The notes beneath the pieces were generated by a model. The model was given only the letters and a program-made list of their open reading frames with translations, ran no database searches and had not been told where the DNA came from. A program made the translations under genes and the position numbers. This document shows positions 25,730 through 32,826 of a stretch of DNA of 38,913 nt, in pieces (within the stretch, counting starts at the first letter, position 1; each line of letters opens with the position of its first letter). The DNA is from Rubrivirga marina (GTDB lineage Bacteria; Bacteroidota; Rhodothermia; Rhodothermales; Rubricoccaceae), in NCBI RefSeq assembly GCF_002283365.1, contig NZ_MQWD01000001.1:4672415-4711327 (forward strand), read 5' to 3'.

Positions 25730-26694
25730 GCGTCGTCGGTCGCTTTGCCCCGAGCCCGACGGGTGACCTCCACGTGGGGAGCGCGCTCGCCGCCCTCGCC
25801 GCGTGGGCCAGCGCGCGCTCGCAGGGCGGGCGGTTCGTGTACCGCGTCGAAGACCTCGACGGGCCGCGGGCCGTACCGGGCTCGGTCGAGCGGCAGGTTG
25901 AGGACGTCCGATGGCTCGGGCTCGACTGGGACGAGGGACCCGGGGTCGGCGGGTCGCACGGGCCGTACCGCCAGTCGGAGCGGGACGAGATCTACGAAGC
26001 GGCCCTCCGGCAGCTGGCCGAGGGCGGCCACCTCTTCCCGTGCCGCGTCTCGCGGCGGGACCTCCAGGAACTCGCGAGCGCCCCGCACGGACACGACGGG
26101 CAACCTCCCTACCCTCCCTCTCTCCGTCCCGACAACCTCCCGCCCGGCTGGTTCGACGACGAGGCCGCCTGCCACGACGCCGCGCTCCGCTTCCGCGTCG
26201 AGGCGGGCACGGTCGCCTTCGACGACCGCGTCGTCGGGCGCGTCGAGGAGGACGTGCGCCAATCCGTCGGCGACTTCGTGCTGAAACGGCGCGACGGGGT
26301 TTACGGCTACCAACTCGCGGTCGTGGTGGACGACCTCGCGATGGGCGTGACGGAAGTCGTCCGCGGGATGGACCTGCTCGACTCGACGGCCCGGCAGGTC
26401 CTGCTGACTCGTGCGCTCGGCGGCGAGCCGCCCACGACCGCTCACGTCCCGCTCCTCGTCCGCCCCGACGGCGTGAAGCAGTCGAAACGGAATGACGCGC
26501 TGACGGTCCGCGAGCTCCGGGACGCGGGGGTCGAGGCCGAGGCGATCGTCGGGTGGCTGGCGGCCGCGCTCGGGCAAGGCGACGCGCGACGGCGGGCACC
26601 ATCCGAGGTCGCCGCGGCGTTCGACGTCGACCGCGTTCAGCCCGAGCCGGTGGTCGTCCCGGACGGGCTCGCCGACCGGCTCGGCGCCCTCTAG
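25726..26694 (+). CDS. gluQ: Glutamyl-Q tRNA(Asp) synthetase
   Basis: GluQRS is a truncated glutamyl-tRNA synthetase that attaches glutamate to the queuosine base of tRNA(Asp). The 322-residue protein keeps FAPSPTGDLHVGS (7-19), the HIGH-like class I signature, YRVEDLDGPR and VPLLVRPDGVKQSKRN (251-256), the KMSKS-like loop, and lacks the anticodon-binding domain. The zinc site is degenerate: the usual CxC pair is only PCRVSR (C106), with the second cysteine replaced. Some members of the family also lack zinc. The start overlaps the hydrolase stop by ATGA. Confidence 0.94.
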   Translation: MSVVGRFAPSPTGDLHVGSALAALAAWASARSQGGRFVYRVEDLDGPRAVPGSVERQVEDVRWLGLDWDEGPGVGGSHGPYRQSERDEIYEAALRQLAEGGHLFPCRVSRRDLQELASAPHGHDGQPPYPPSLRPDNLPPGWFDDEAACHDAALRFRVEAGTVAFDDRVVGRVEEDVRQSVGDFVLKRRDGVYGYQLAVVVDDLAMGVTEVVRGMDLLDSTARQVLLTRALGGEPPTTAHVPLLVRPDGVKQSKRNDALTVRELRDAGVEAEAIVGWLAAALGQGDARRRAPSEVAAAFDVDRVQPEPVVVPDGLADRLGAL

Positions 26695-26703
26695 TTTCGC
26701 CCC

Positions 26704-27087
26704 ATGCCCGCCCGCCTCGTCCTGCTCGTCGCGCTCCTCGCCGGCTGCGCCTCGTCGGGCGCGCCCGACCGAGCAGGGGAGCCGATTCCGACGGAGACGT
26801 GGACCGGGGAGATGGCCGCCGACGCGCTCCGGAGGCTCCCGGCCACGCTCTACACGGGGCCCGGCCGCGTCGAGCTCGCCGTCGGCTCGACGCGCGTGAC
26901 GGCCGACGAGGTGTCGTACGACGGCGAGCGGCTCTGCTTCCGCGCGCCGAGCTTCCCCGGTTCCCGGATCGGGACGCAGACGCTCCGCTGCGACCTTCTC
27001 AACGACGGCCGCGGGACCCTCTCGGGGAGTTGCCGGGCCGGGACAGACCGCTACCGACTCGTCGTCCGCGACCGAGCCCTCTACTGA
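26704..27087 (+). CDS. Small lipoprotein, tandem with the 27087 gene
   Basis: A 127-residue lipoprotein (L-A-G-C15). The mature part has TWTGEMAADAL near its start, RVTADEVSYDGERLCF in the middle and LRCDLLNDGRGTLSGSC with a following G-T-D-R at the end. The tail matches the next protein (MTCDLASGDDGVLSGTC, then G-S-D-R), so they are paralogues with conserved cysteines. Function unknown. The TGA stop overlaps the ATG of the next gene by one base. TAGTTTCG (26692-26699) covers the gluQ stop just before the start. Confidence 0.82.
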   Translation: MPARLVLLVALLAGCASSGAPDRAGEPIPTETWTGEMAADALRRLPATLYTGPGRVELAVGSTRVTADEVSYDGERLCFRAPSFPGSRIGTQTLRCDLLNDGRGTLSGSCRAGTDRYRLVVRDRALY

Positions 27088-27494
27088 TGACCCTCCGCCT
27101 CCTCCCGCTCCTCGTCCTCGTCGCGCTGGTGCCGTCGGCCGGGGCGCAGATGCTCCCGTCCGGCGTCTGGACCGGCACGCTCACCGACGCCGACGGGGAC
27201 ACCCACGCCGTCGAGACCGACATCCAGCGGTGCGCCGACGGGTTCAAGATGGCGCTCGACGTCGGCGGCCGGACGGCGGAGGTCCCGGAAGACGCGCCGG
27301 CGACGTGGGAGCGCGGCCGGCTCCGGTTCACGACGAGCCGCCTCCGCCTGCCCGGCACGTTCCTCCCGCGCGCGATGACGTGCGACCTCGCCTCCGGCGA
27401 CGACGGCGTGCTGAGCGGGACGTGCGCCATCGGCAGCGACCGCGTCCGCCTCCGGCTGTCCCCCCCGTCCGACGGCACATTCGGCTGCGACTGA
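27087..27494 (+). CDS. Small secreted protein, paralogue of the 26704 lipoprotein
   Basis: A 135-residue exported protein with a signal peptide ending SAGAQ and no lipid-anchor cysteine. It has SGVWTGTLTDADGDTHAVET after the signal, DIQRCADGFKMALDVGG, LRFTTSRLRLPGTF and a cysteine-bearing tail (MTCDLASGDDGVLSGTC, FGCD). The start overlaps the previous stop, so the two genes are co-expressed. One paralogue is lipid-anchored and the other apparently free. The fold is likely beta-rich; no family name can be given. Confidence 0.83.
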   Translation: MTLRLLPLLVLVALVPSAGAQMLPSGVWTGTLTDADGDTHAVETDIQRCADGFKMALDVGGRTAEVPEDAPATWERGRLRFTTSRLRLPGTFLPRAMTCDLASGDDGVLSGTCAIGSDRVRLRLSPPSDGTFGCD

Positions 27495-27513
27495 GCCGGC
27501 CTCGCGCACGGCG

Positions 27514-28641
27514 TCACCGAGGCGCGCGACCTCGCCAGGACCGGTCCCCCTGGAGCCGCCGGCCCGCGGCGTAGACGAAGAACAGGCGGCGGGCGCGGAC
27601 CGCGCGGCGGCCGTCGGCCACGGCCCAACCGGCCTGCGCGCCGTTCGCCACGACGGAGAGGCCCGCCAGGGAGGCTGCGACGGTCTGGGCGAGCACGTCG
27701 GGCGCAGCGAGGGCCACCGTGAGGGCCGGGACAGCGAGCGGGACGAACTGCTGGGGCCGCTCGGCGTAGCGCGTGGCGAGTTCGCGGAGGTAGCCGACCG
27801 ACGCGACGGCGTCCTCGATCTCGGCCACGGCCGGCGCCACGCGCTGGCGGTAGACGCGTTCGGCCTCGACGGCGAAGTCGGGGTCCCAAGCGGCCGAGGC
27901 GACCTCGGCGGCGAACTCGTCGACGGCGCCGCGGAACCGGGCGAGCGGCCCGTCGAGGTCGGCCCGGACGTCGAGGACCTCGGGAACCGTCGCCCGGTCG
28001 AAGAGCGGGAGCCGTTGGAGGACGTGGGCCGCGAGGCCGCCGTCGCGGGCGCGGTGGGCGCGAGGCTCCGACACGCCGACCCGGCCCGCCTCGGTGGCGT
28101 CGCGGAGGGCCTCGGCGGTGGGCCCGTCGAGGAGCGGCGTCGCATCGCCGCGAGCGATGGCGTCGGCGACGGCGGCGGCGTACGTCTCGGCCGCGGCCTC
28201 GGCGAAGTCGGACGGACGGGCGACGGCGCCCACGCCCAGCGTCTCGATCGTCAGCCGCTGGGCCTCGACGGCCGGCGCCAGCTCGGCCAGTCCGCTCTCG
28301 ACGACGGCCTCCTGCAGCGCCCGCCGGTAGCGGCCCCACCACGCGTCGACGGTCAGCCGGACCACCTCGGCGTCGAGGTGCCGCCCGATCCCAACGACGT
28401 GCGCGAGGCGGGCCGGACCGTCGCCGAGGCCGAGGTCGTCGGCGAGTCCGGCGAGCACGGCGAGGCGGCCGGGCACGTCGCAGGGATTGTGCTCCTCGAG
28501 GCGGAGGAGCAGGCTCGCGGCCGGGCTGCACAGCGTCACGCGGTCGCCGTAGAGCAGCGCCGCCTTGACGAGCGGGAGACCGACGGAGAGGTCGGGGGGA
28601 AGCGCCGAGCGCGGCGGCCCGACGCCGACGGTGAGGTCCAT
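27514..28641 (-). CDS. Hypothetical 375-residue protein
   Basis: I do not recognise this protein. Its start is conserved-looking (LPLVKAALLYGDRVTLCSPA, about 22-41), followed by mostly helical sequence with long Ala/Glu/Arg stretches. A block at about 219-290 reads VPEVLDVRADLDGPLARFRG, then APAVAEIEDAVAS. Near the C-terminus (about 299-342) lies a hydrophobic, Ala/Val-rich pair of helices. There is no signal peptide and no catalytic motif I can point to. It is divergent from the radical SAM gene (28797) and convergent with the small secreted proteins. A link to the neighbouring DNA-repair pair is only a possibility. Confidence 0.82.
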   Translation of the reverse strand: MDLTVGVGPPRSALPPDLSVGLPLVKAALLYGDRVTLCSPAASLLLRLEEHNPCDVPGRLAVLAGLADDLGLGDGPARLAHVVGIGRHLDAEVVRLTVDAWWGRYRRALQEAVVESGLAELAPAVEAQRLTIETLGVGAVARPSDFAEAAAETYAAAVADAIARGDATPLLDGPTAEALRDATEAGRVGVSEPRAHRARDGGLAAHVLQRLPLFDRATVPEVLDVRADLDGPLARFRGAVDEFAAEVASAAWDPDFAVEAERVYRQRVAPAVAEIEDAVASVGYLRELATRYAERPQQFVPLAVPALTVALAAPDVLAQTVAASLAGLSVVANGAQAGWAVADGRRAVRARRLFFVYAAGRRLQGDRSWRGRAPR

Positions 28642-28796
28642 GGCGCGAGTGGTGGACCCGGGAAGGTCCGGCCCGCCGGTGCCACCCGCGGGTCATGGGA
28701 TTGGTGCACTACCAGGCCGGCGACACAGTGGTGGCACACGTCCTCGCGACCTTGGGGCCTCCGGCCCCAGCGGCCTCCCACCACGCCCCCGAACAG

Positions 28797-30101
28797 ATGC
28801 GCCGACAGGTCATCGAGAAGCTCGAAATCCTCGCCGACGCGGCCAAGTACGACGCGTCCTGCGCCTCGTCTGGCGGCAAGCGCGAGAACTCGCCGACCGG
28901 GATCGGCAACTCCACGGGCGCCGGCATCTGCCACTCGTACACCGAGGACGGCCGGTGCGTCTCGCTCCTCAAGGTCCTGTTCTCGAACGTCTGCATCTAC
29001 GACTGCGCCTACTGCGTGTCGCGGCGGTCGAACGAGGAGGTCACCCGCGTGGCGTTCACCGTCGACGAGGTCGTCGAGCTCACGATGGGGTTCTACAAGC
29101 GGAACTACATCGAGGGCCTCTTCCTCTCGTCGGGCATCTTCAAGGACGCCGACACGACGACGGAGAAGCTGGTCGCCGTCGCGCGGTCGCTCCGCCAGGA
29201 CCACGGGTTCAACGGCTACATCCACCTCAAGGTGATCCCGGGCGCGAGCCCCGAGCTCCTCACCGAGGCGGGCCGGCTGGCGGACCGGCTGAGCGTGAAC
29301 GTCGAGATCCCGAGCGAGGCCGGGCTCAAGCAGGTCGCGCCCGAGAAGGACTACGACCAGGTGTTCGGGCCGATGGGCCACGTCCGCGACGGGATCACGG
29401 AGGCGAAGGAGGAACGGAAAAAGGACCGCCGCGCGCCCCGGTTCGCGGCCGGCGGCCAGAGCACGCAGCTCGTGATCGGCGCGACGCCCGAGACGGACCG
29501 CCAGATCCTCGAGCTCAGCGACGGGCTGTACTCGGAGCAGAAGCTCCGGCGCGTCTACTACTCCGGCTTCGTCCCGCTCGGCGGGGACGACCGCGTGCCG
29601 GACCCGGAGACCTACCGGGCCCCGCTCCACCGCGAGCACCGCCTCTACCAGGCCGACTGGCTCCTGCGGAAGTACGGCTTCGACCTCGACGAGGTCGCCC
29701 CGCCCGGCTCCGGCAACCTCGACGCCGAGGTGGACCCGAAGACGTCCTACGCCCTCCGCTTCCCGTACCTCTTCCCCGTCGACGTCAACACGGCGCCGGT
29801 CGAGTGGCTCCAGCGCGTGCCCGGGCTCGGGATCCGGAGCGCGAAGCGGATCGTGGCCGCGCGGCGGCGGGGCGTCGTCCGCTGGGACGACCTCCGGACG
29901 ATGGGCGTCGTCCTCAAGCGCGCGCAGTTCTTCCTGACGACGCCGGACCACCGGCCCCAGCTCATCGACCGAGACCCCAACGCCGTCCGCCAGCGGATCG
30001 TGGGCGGGCGCGGCGACGGGGCGCCGCAGCTGTCGCTGTTCGCGCCGGCGCCCGTCCGGCTGGCCGCGCCCGCCTCGGCGCCGCTCCCGAAGGCCGCGTA
30101 G
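28797..30101 (+). CDS. Putative DNA modification/repair radical SAM protein (TIGR03916 type)
   Basis: A 433-residue radical S-adenosylmethionine enzyme. It opens with EKLEILADAAKYDASCASSG and GIGNSTGAGICHSYTEDGRC, then carries the iron-sulfur motif CIYDCAYC (CxxxCxxC), IEGLFLSSGIFK and IHLKVIPGASPELL; a C-terminal helix-hairpin-helix follows (VDVNTAPVEWL, VPGLGIRSAKRIVAARRRG). That combination matches the family paired with a DUF4130 protein and proposed, without proof, to act on DNA. ATG 28797 is chosen because it lies seven codons before the conserved opening; an in-frame ATG at 28695 would add 34 Pro/Ala/His-rich residues. The DUF4130 partner follows at 30219. Confidence 0.93.
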   Translation: MRRQVIEKLEILADAAKYDASCASSGGKRENSPTGIGNSTGAGICHSYTEDGRCVSLLKVLFSNVCIYDCAYCVSRRSNEEVTRVAFTVDEVVELTMGFYKRNYIEGLFLSSGIFKDADTTTEKLVAVARSLRQDHGFNGYIHLKVIPGASPELLTEAGRLADRLSVNVEIPSEAGLKQVAPEKDYDQVFGPMGHVRDGITEAKEERKKDRRAPRFAAGGQSTQLVIGATPETDRQILELSDGLYSEQKLRRVYYSGFVPLGGDDRVPDPETYRAPLHREHRLYQADWLLRKYGFDLDEVAPPGSGNLDAEVDPKTSYALRFPYLFPVDVNTAPVEWLQRVPGLGIRSAKRIVAARRRGVVRWDDLRTMGVVLKRAQFFLTTPDHRPQLIDRDPNAVRQRIVGGRGDGAPQLSLFAPAPVRLAAPASAPLPKAA

Positions 30102-30111
30102 TCCCCTCCCC

Positions 30112-30218
30112 GTCATCCTGAACGCAGCGAAGGATCTCGTCGGCTTCGACCGGATCGCCCGCGACGGACCCTGCGCCCCCGACCCGAGATCCTTCGTCGC
30201 TCTGCTCCCCAGGATGAC
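30112..30218. repeat. 107-bp palindromic repeat inside the radical SAM/DUF4130 operon
   Basis: The ends are GTCATCCTG (30112-30120) and CAGGATGAC (30210-30218), with an inner pair GAAGGATCTCG (30129-30139) and CGAGATCCTTC (30185-30195). It looks like the GTCATCCTGA...CGAAGGATCTCG palindromes known from many GC-rich bacterial genomes (from memory, not searched). It begins 10 bases after the radical SAM stop and its right end touches the ATG of the next gene. Confidence 0.88.
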
Positions 30219-31088
30219 ATGATGGACACGAAGCGCTCGCCGACCGCCGCCAGTCCGCCGGCCCTGCCCGTCGACCCGCACCTCGCCGTCGAGACCGACG
30301 GGACGCTGGCCGGCCTCCTCTGCGCCTACGCCGAGACGTACCGCCTCGGCGTGCTGCCCGTGTCGGTCGGGCTCATCGGCGAGCCCGCGAGCGGCGCGCT
30401 CTTCGGCGACGTCCTCCGCGTCGAGACCCAGGCGGCCATCGCGAGCCGCGTCGAGCGCGGACTCGACCGCCTCGTACCCGGGCTCGTCGGGCGGATCCAC
30501 CGCGCGATCCTCGGGGAACGGCCGGGCATCGAGGTCGCCGCGCTCCGGCTGGCGGACACCGTCCGCGCCGAGGGCGCCGCCGCGGCCGACGACTGGACGT
30601 TCGAGCCGGCCCGAGAGGTCGCCCAGTGGTCCGGCCGCGTCGGGCGCGAGGCCCACCGGATGGAGGCGTTCGTCCGCTTCGAGCGGCACGTGGCCGACGG
30701 CGCCGAGACGTGGGTCGCCACGGCGCGGCCCGAGTACCACGTCCTCCCCATCCTCCACGGCCACTTCGCGGCGCGCTACCCCACGCTCGCCTGGCGGATC
30801 GTCGACGTGCGGCGCGGGCTGGCACTCGTCCACACGCCGGCCATGGACCGGGCCGCGGGCGATCCGCCGACGCGGATCGTGCCGGCCGTGACGCTCGGGC
30901 TGGGCGACGAGGCGCCCGACGAGGCGGCCTACCAGCGGATGTGGCGGGCCTACTTCCAGGCCGTCACGATTCCCGAGCGGCGGAACCTCGCGCTCCACCT
31001 CCGGCACGTCCCGAAGCGCTACTGGCCGTACCTCACCGAGAAGCAGCCGACGGTCGGGTCGCCCCGCTTCGACGCCGAGGCGGGCTAG
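30219..31088 (+). CDS. DUF4130 protein, partner of the radical SAM protein (TIGR03915 type)
   Basis: A 289-residue protein of the family always paired with the radical SAM protein upstream. Visible are VETDGTLAGLLCAYAETYRL near residue 25, a central EAHRMEAFVRFER and VLPILHGHFAARYPTLAWRI region, and the C-terminal signature TIPERRNLALHLRHVPKRYW then PYLTEK. Some members are fused to a uracil-DNA-glycosylase-like domain; here there is no such domain. The only plausible starts are ATG 30219 or ATG 30222, both directly at the end of the palindromic repeat, with ~25 extra residues before the conserved part. Its TAG stop overlaps the AI-2E gene's stop on the other strand (31085-31088). Confidence 0.92.
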   Translation: MMDTKRSPTAASPPALPVDPHLAVETDGTLAGLLCAYAETYRLGVLPVSVGLIGEPASGALFGDVLRVETQAAIASRVERGLDRLVPGLVGRIHRAILGERPGIEVAALRLADTVRAEGAAAADDWTFEPAREVAQWSGRVGREAHRMEAFVRFERHVADGAETWVATARPEYHVLPILHGHFAARYPTLAWRIVDVRRGLALVHTPAMDRAAGDPPTRIVPAVTLGLGDEAPDEAAYQRMWRAYFQAVTIPERRNLALHLRHVPKRYWPYLTEKQPTVGSPRFDAEAG

Positions 31089-32170
31089 GTGACGGTCGGC
31101 TCCCGGTTCGAGACGGGGACCGGATCGTCCGCGTTGTCCGGGTCGGCCGGCTCGCCCTTGACGAACGGGCCGATGTAGAGCCGCTCGACGAGGATCCGCG
31201 CGACGCCGAGGATCGGGACCACGAGCAGGATCCCGAGGAAGCCGGCGAGCCCGCCGAGCACGATCTGCCCGGCCACGATGAACGCCGGCCCGACCTTGAT
31301 GAGGTCGCCCTGGACCTTCGGCGTGATGAGGCTCCCCTCGACCTGCTGCGCGGCGACGGCCAGCGCGAGCGTCCACAGCCCCGTCGTCGTCCCCTGCGCG
31401 AACCCGACGACGACGGCCGGCGCCCACCCGATGAACGGGCCGAACGTGGGGATCACCGTCAGCGCCGCCGCGAACGCCGCTAGCGCGAGGGCCGCCGGCA
31501 GCCCGATGGCCGTCAGCCCGACGACCCCCATCAACCCGAGCGCCGCGACGGCGATGGCGACGCCCTTGATCCACGCCATCAGCACGCGGCCCATGTCGTG
31601 GAGCATGTCGCGCACGAACGGCTGGTGCTCCTCGTCGAACAGCCGGACGACGGCGGCGGTGTAGACCTCCGGGCTGGCCGCCGTGTAGATCGCCACGATC
31701 AGGACGACGAGCAGGCCCGACACGATGCCGGCCACAGTCGAGAACCACCCGAGCAACTGGCCCCCGACGTTCCCGATCGCCGACGGCACCGAGAGCGCGC
31801 TCTCGGGCAGGCCGAGCCGCTCCCGCGCCGTCTCCAGCAACTCCGGCGCCTGCTCCATCAGCCCCTGCGCCTCGGACGCCACCCGAGGCCCGCCGAAGTA
31901 GGCGGCGCCGACGAACCCGCCGAGCACGAGGAGCACCACGAGCGCGAGCATCCACCCGCGCGGGGCGCCGGTCTTCTCGGCCAGCCACGCGCTCGCCCGG
32001 TAGAACAGGACGCCGATCGAGACGCCGAGGAACACGAGCAGGACCGCCTGCCGCGTCGTCCACAACACGAAGAGTCCGACGACGGCGAGCGCGACGATCG
32101 CGACGACGTAGCGCGCCCGTTGGCGGAACGACTCGGGCGTGTCGAGCGGGGTGTGATGCGTCGGCGTCAT
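31085..32170 (-). CDS. AI-2E family transporter (PerM/TqsA-like)
   Basis: A 361-residue inner-membrane protein with about eight hydrophobic segments. The family signatures are present: ARYVVAIVALAVVGLFVLW at the first span, LIVAIYTAASPEVYTAAVVR, VIPTFGPFIGWAPAVVVGFA and VEGSLITPKVQGDLIKVGPA, then ILLVVPILGVARILVERLY. Members include TqsA and PerM; the true substrate of most is unknown, so quorum-signal export should not be assumed. It follows the GNAT gene on the same strand after 36 bases, and is probably co-transcribed with it. Confidence 0.92.
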   Translation of the reverse strand: MTPTHHTPLDTPESFRQRARYVVAIVALAVVGLFVLWTTRQAVLLVFLGVSIGVLFYRASAWLAEKTGAPRGWMLALVVLLVLGGFVGAAYFGGPRVASEAQGLMEQAPELLETARERLGLPESALSVPSAIGNVGGQLLGWFSTVAGIVSGLLVVLIVAIYTAASPEVYTAAVVRLFDEEHQPFVRDMLHDMGRVLMAWIKGVAIAVAALGLMGVVGLTAIGLPAALALAAFAAALTVIPTFGPFIGWAPAVVVGFAQGTTTGLWTLALAVAAQQVEGSLITPKVQGDLIKVGPAFIVAGQIVLGGLAGFLGILLVVPILGVARILVERLYIGPFVKGEPADPDNADDPVPVSNREPTVT

Positions 32171-32206
32171 GGGTCGTGGGACGCCGACTCCGGCCCGGAG
32201 GTCCCC

Positions 32207-32743
32207 CTACATCTCCTCCCCGGCATCGCCCCGTCCCCCGAGATCAATGGCGAACAGGACGCTCGGGCCGACGCCGTCCTGCCGATCGAGCATCCCCTCG
32301 CGCCGCATCCCGACCTTTTCGAGGACCCGCTGCGAGGCCACGTTCGCAGGCGACGTGATGGCGAGGACGCGCGCCAGCCCGAGGTCGCGGCGGGCGTGCG
32401 CGAGTGTGGCCCGGGCCGCCTCCGTCGCGTAGCCCCGCCCGGCGTGGACGGCGAGGAGGGCGTAGCCGAGGTCCGGTGCGTCGAGGCCGTCACGACGGAG
32501 GACCCCGCACATTCCGACCGGATCGCCCGTCGCGCGGAGGGCGACGTGGTAGAGCCCGAACCCGTTCGCGGCGTAGCTCGCGAGCGGCCCGTCGCGGAGG
32601 TAGCCCTCGGCGTCGGCGAGCGTCCGGACGCCGCGGTCGCCGATGTGCTCCAGCCACCCCGGCTCGTTGACGAGGTCCAGGATGAACGGCGCGTCCTCGA
32701 TCACGAGGCGGCGGAGGGCGAGGCGTTCGGTCTCGAACAGCAT
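32207..32743 (-). CDS. GNAT family N-acetyltransferase (RimJ/RimL type)
   Basis: A 178-residue acetyltransferase that would use acetyl-CoA. The opening FETERLALRRLVIEDAPFIL is typical of the RimJ/RimL-like group, with GDPVGMCGVLRRDGLDAPDL as strands 3-4, then ALLAVHAGRGYATEAARATL carrying the acetyl-CoA loop (Q/RxxGxG/A variant AGRGYA), and NVASQRVLEKVGMRREGML near the end. The substrate may be a protein N-terminus or a small amine and cannot be named. ATG 32743 gives the family start; the much longer open frame upstream is the reverse of acnA-region codons. It starts 8 bases after the acnA terminator. Confidence 0.93.
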   Translation of the reverse strand: MLFETERLALRRLVIEDAPFILDLVNEPGWLEHIGDRGVRTLADAEGYLRDGPLASYAANGFGLYHVALRATGDPVGMCGVLRRDGLDAPDLGYALLAVHAGRGYATEAARATLAHARRDLGLARVLAITSPANVASQRVLEKVGMRREGMLDRQDGVGPSVLFAIDLGGRGDAGEEM

Positions 32744-32749
32744 GGCGCT

Positions 32750-32811
32750 AAGAAACGACCCCGCCCGCCTCGGGCGCTCCGTCGAAGGAGGCGCCGAGGC
32801 GGGCGGGGTCG
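32750..32811 (-). terminator. Strong intrinsic terminator of acnA
   Basis: An 18-bp perfect stem, 32756-32773 with 32794-32811 (core CGCCCGCCTCGG / CCGAGGCGGGCG), followed on the minus strand by TTTCTT. It lies 15 bases after the acnA stop and just before the GNAT start, so it separates the two genes. It is the longest copy of the window's recurring palindrome. Confidence 0.9.
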
Positions 32812-32826
32812 GTTCGGGTGCAGGCG

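Noticed and set aside
28695-28796. Upstream start of the radical SAM gene
   Set aside because: The family begins a few residues before EKLEILADAAKYD; the additional 34 residues look like non-coding leader. It remains a possible alternative.
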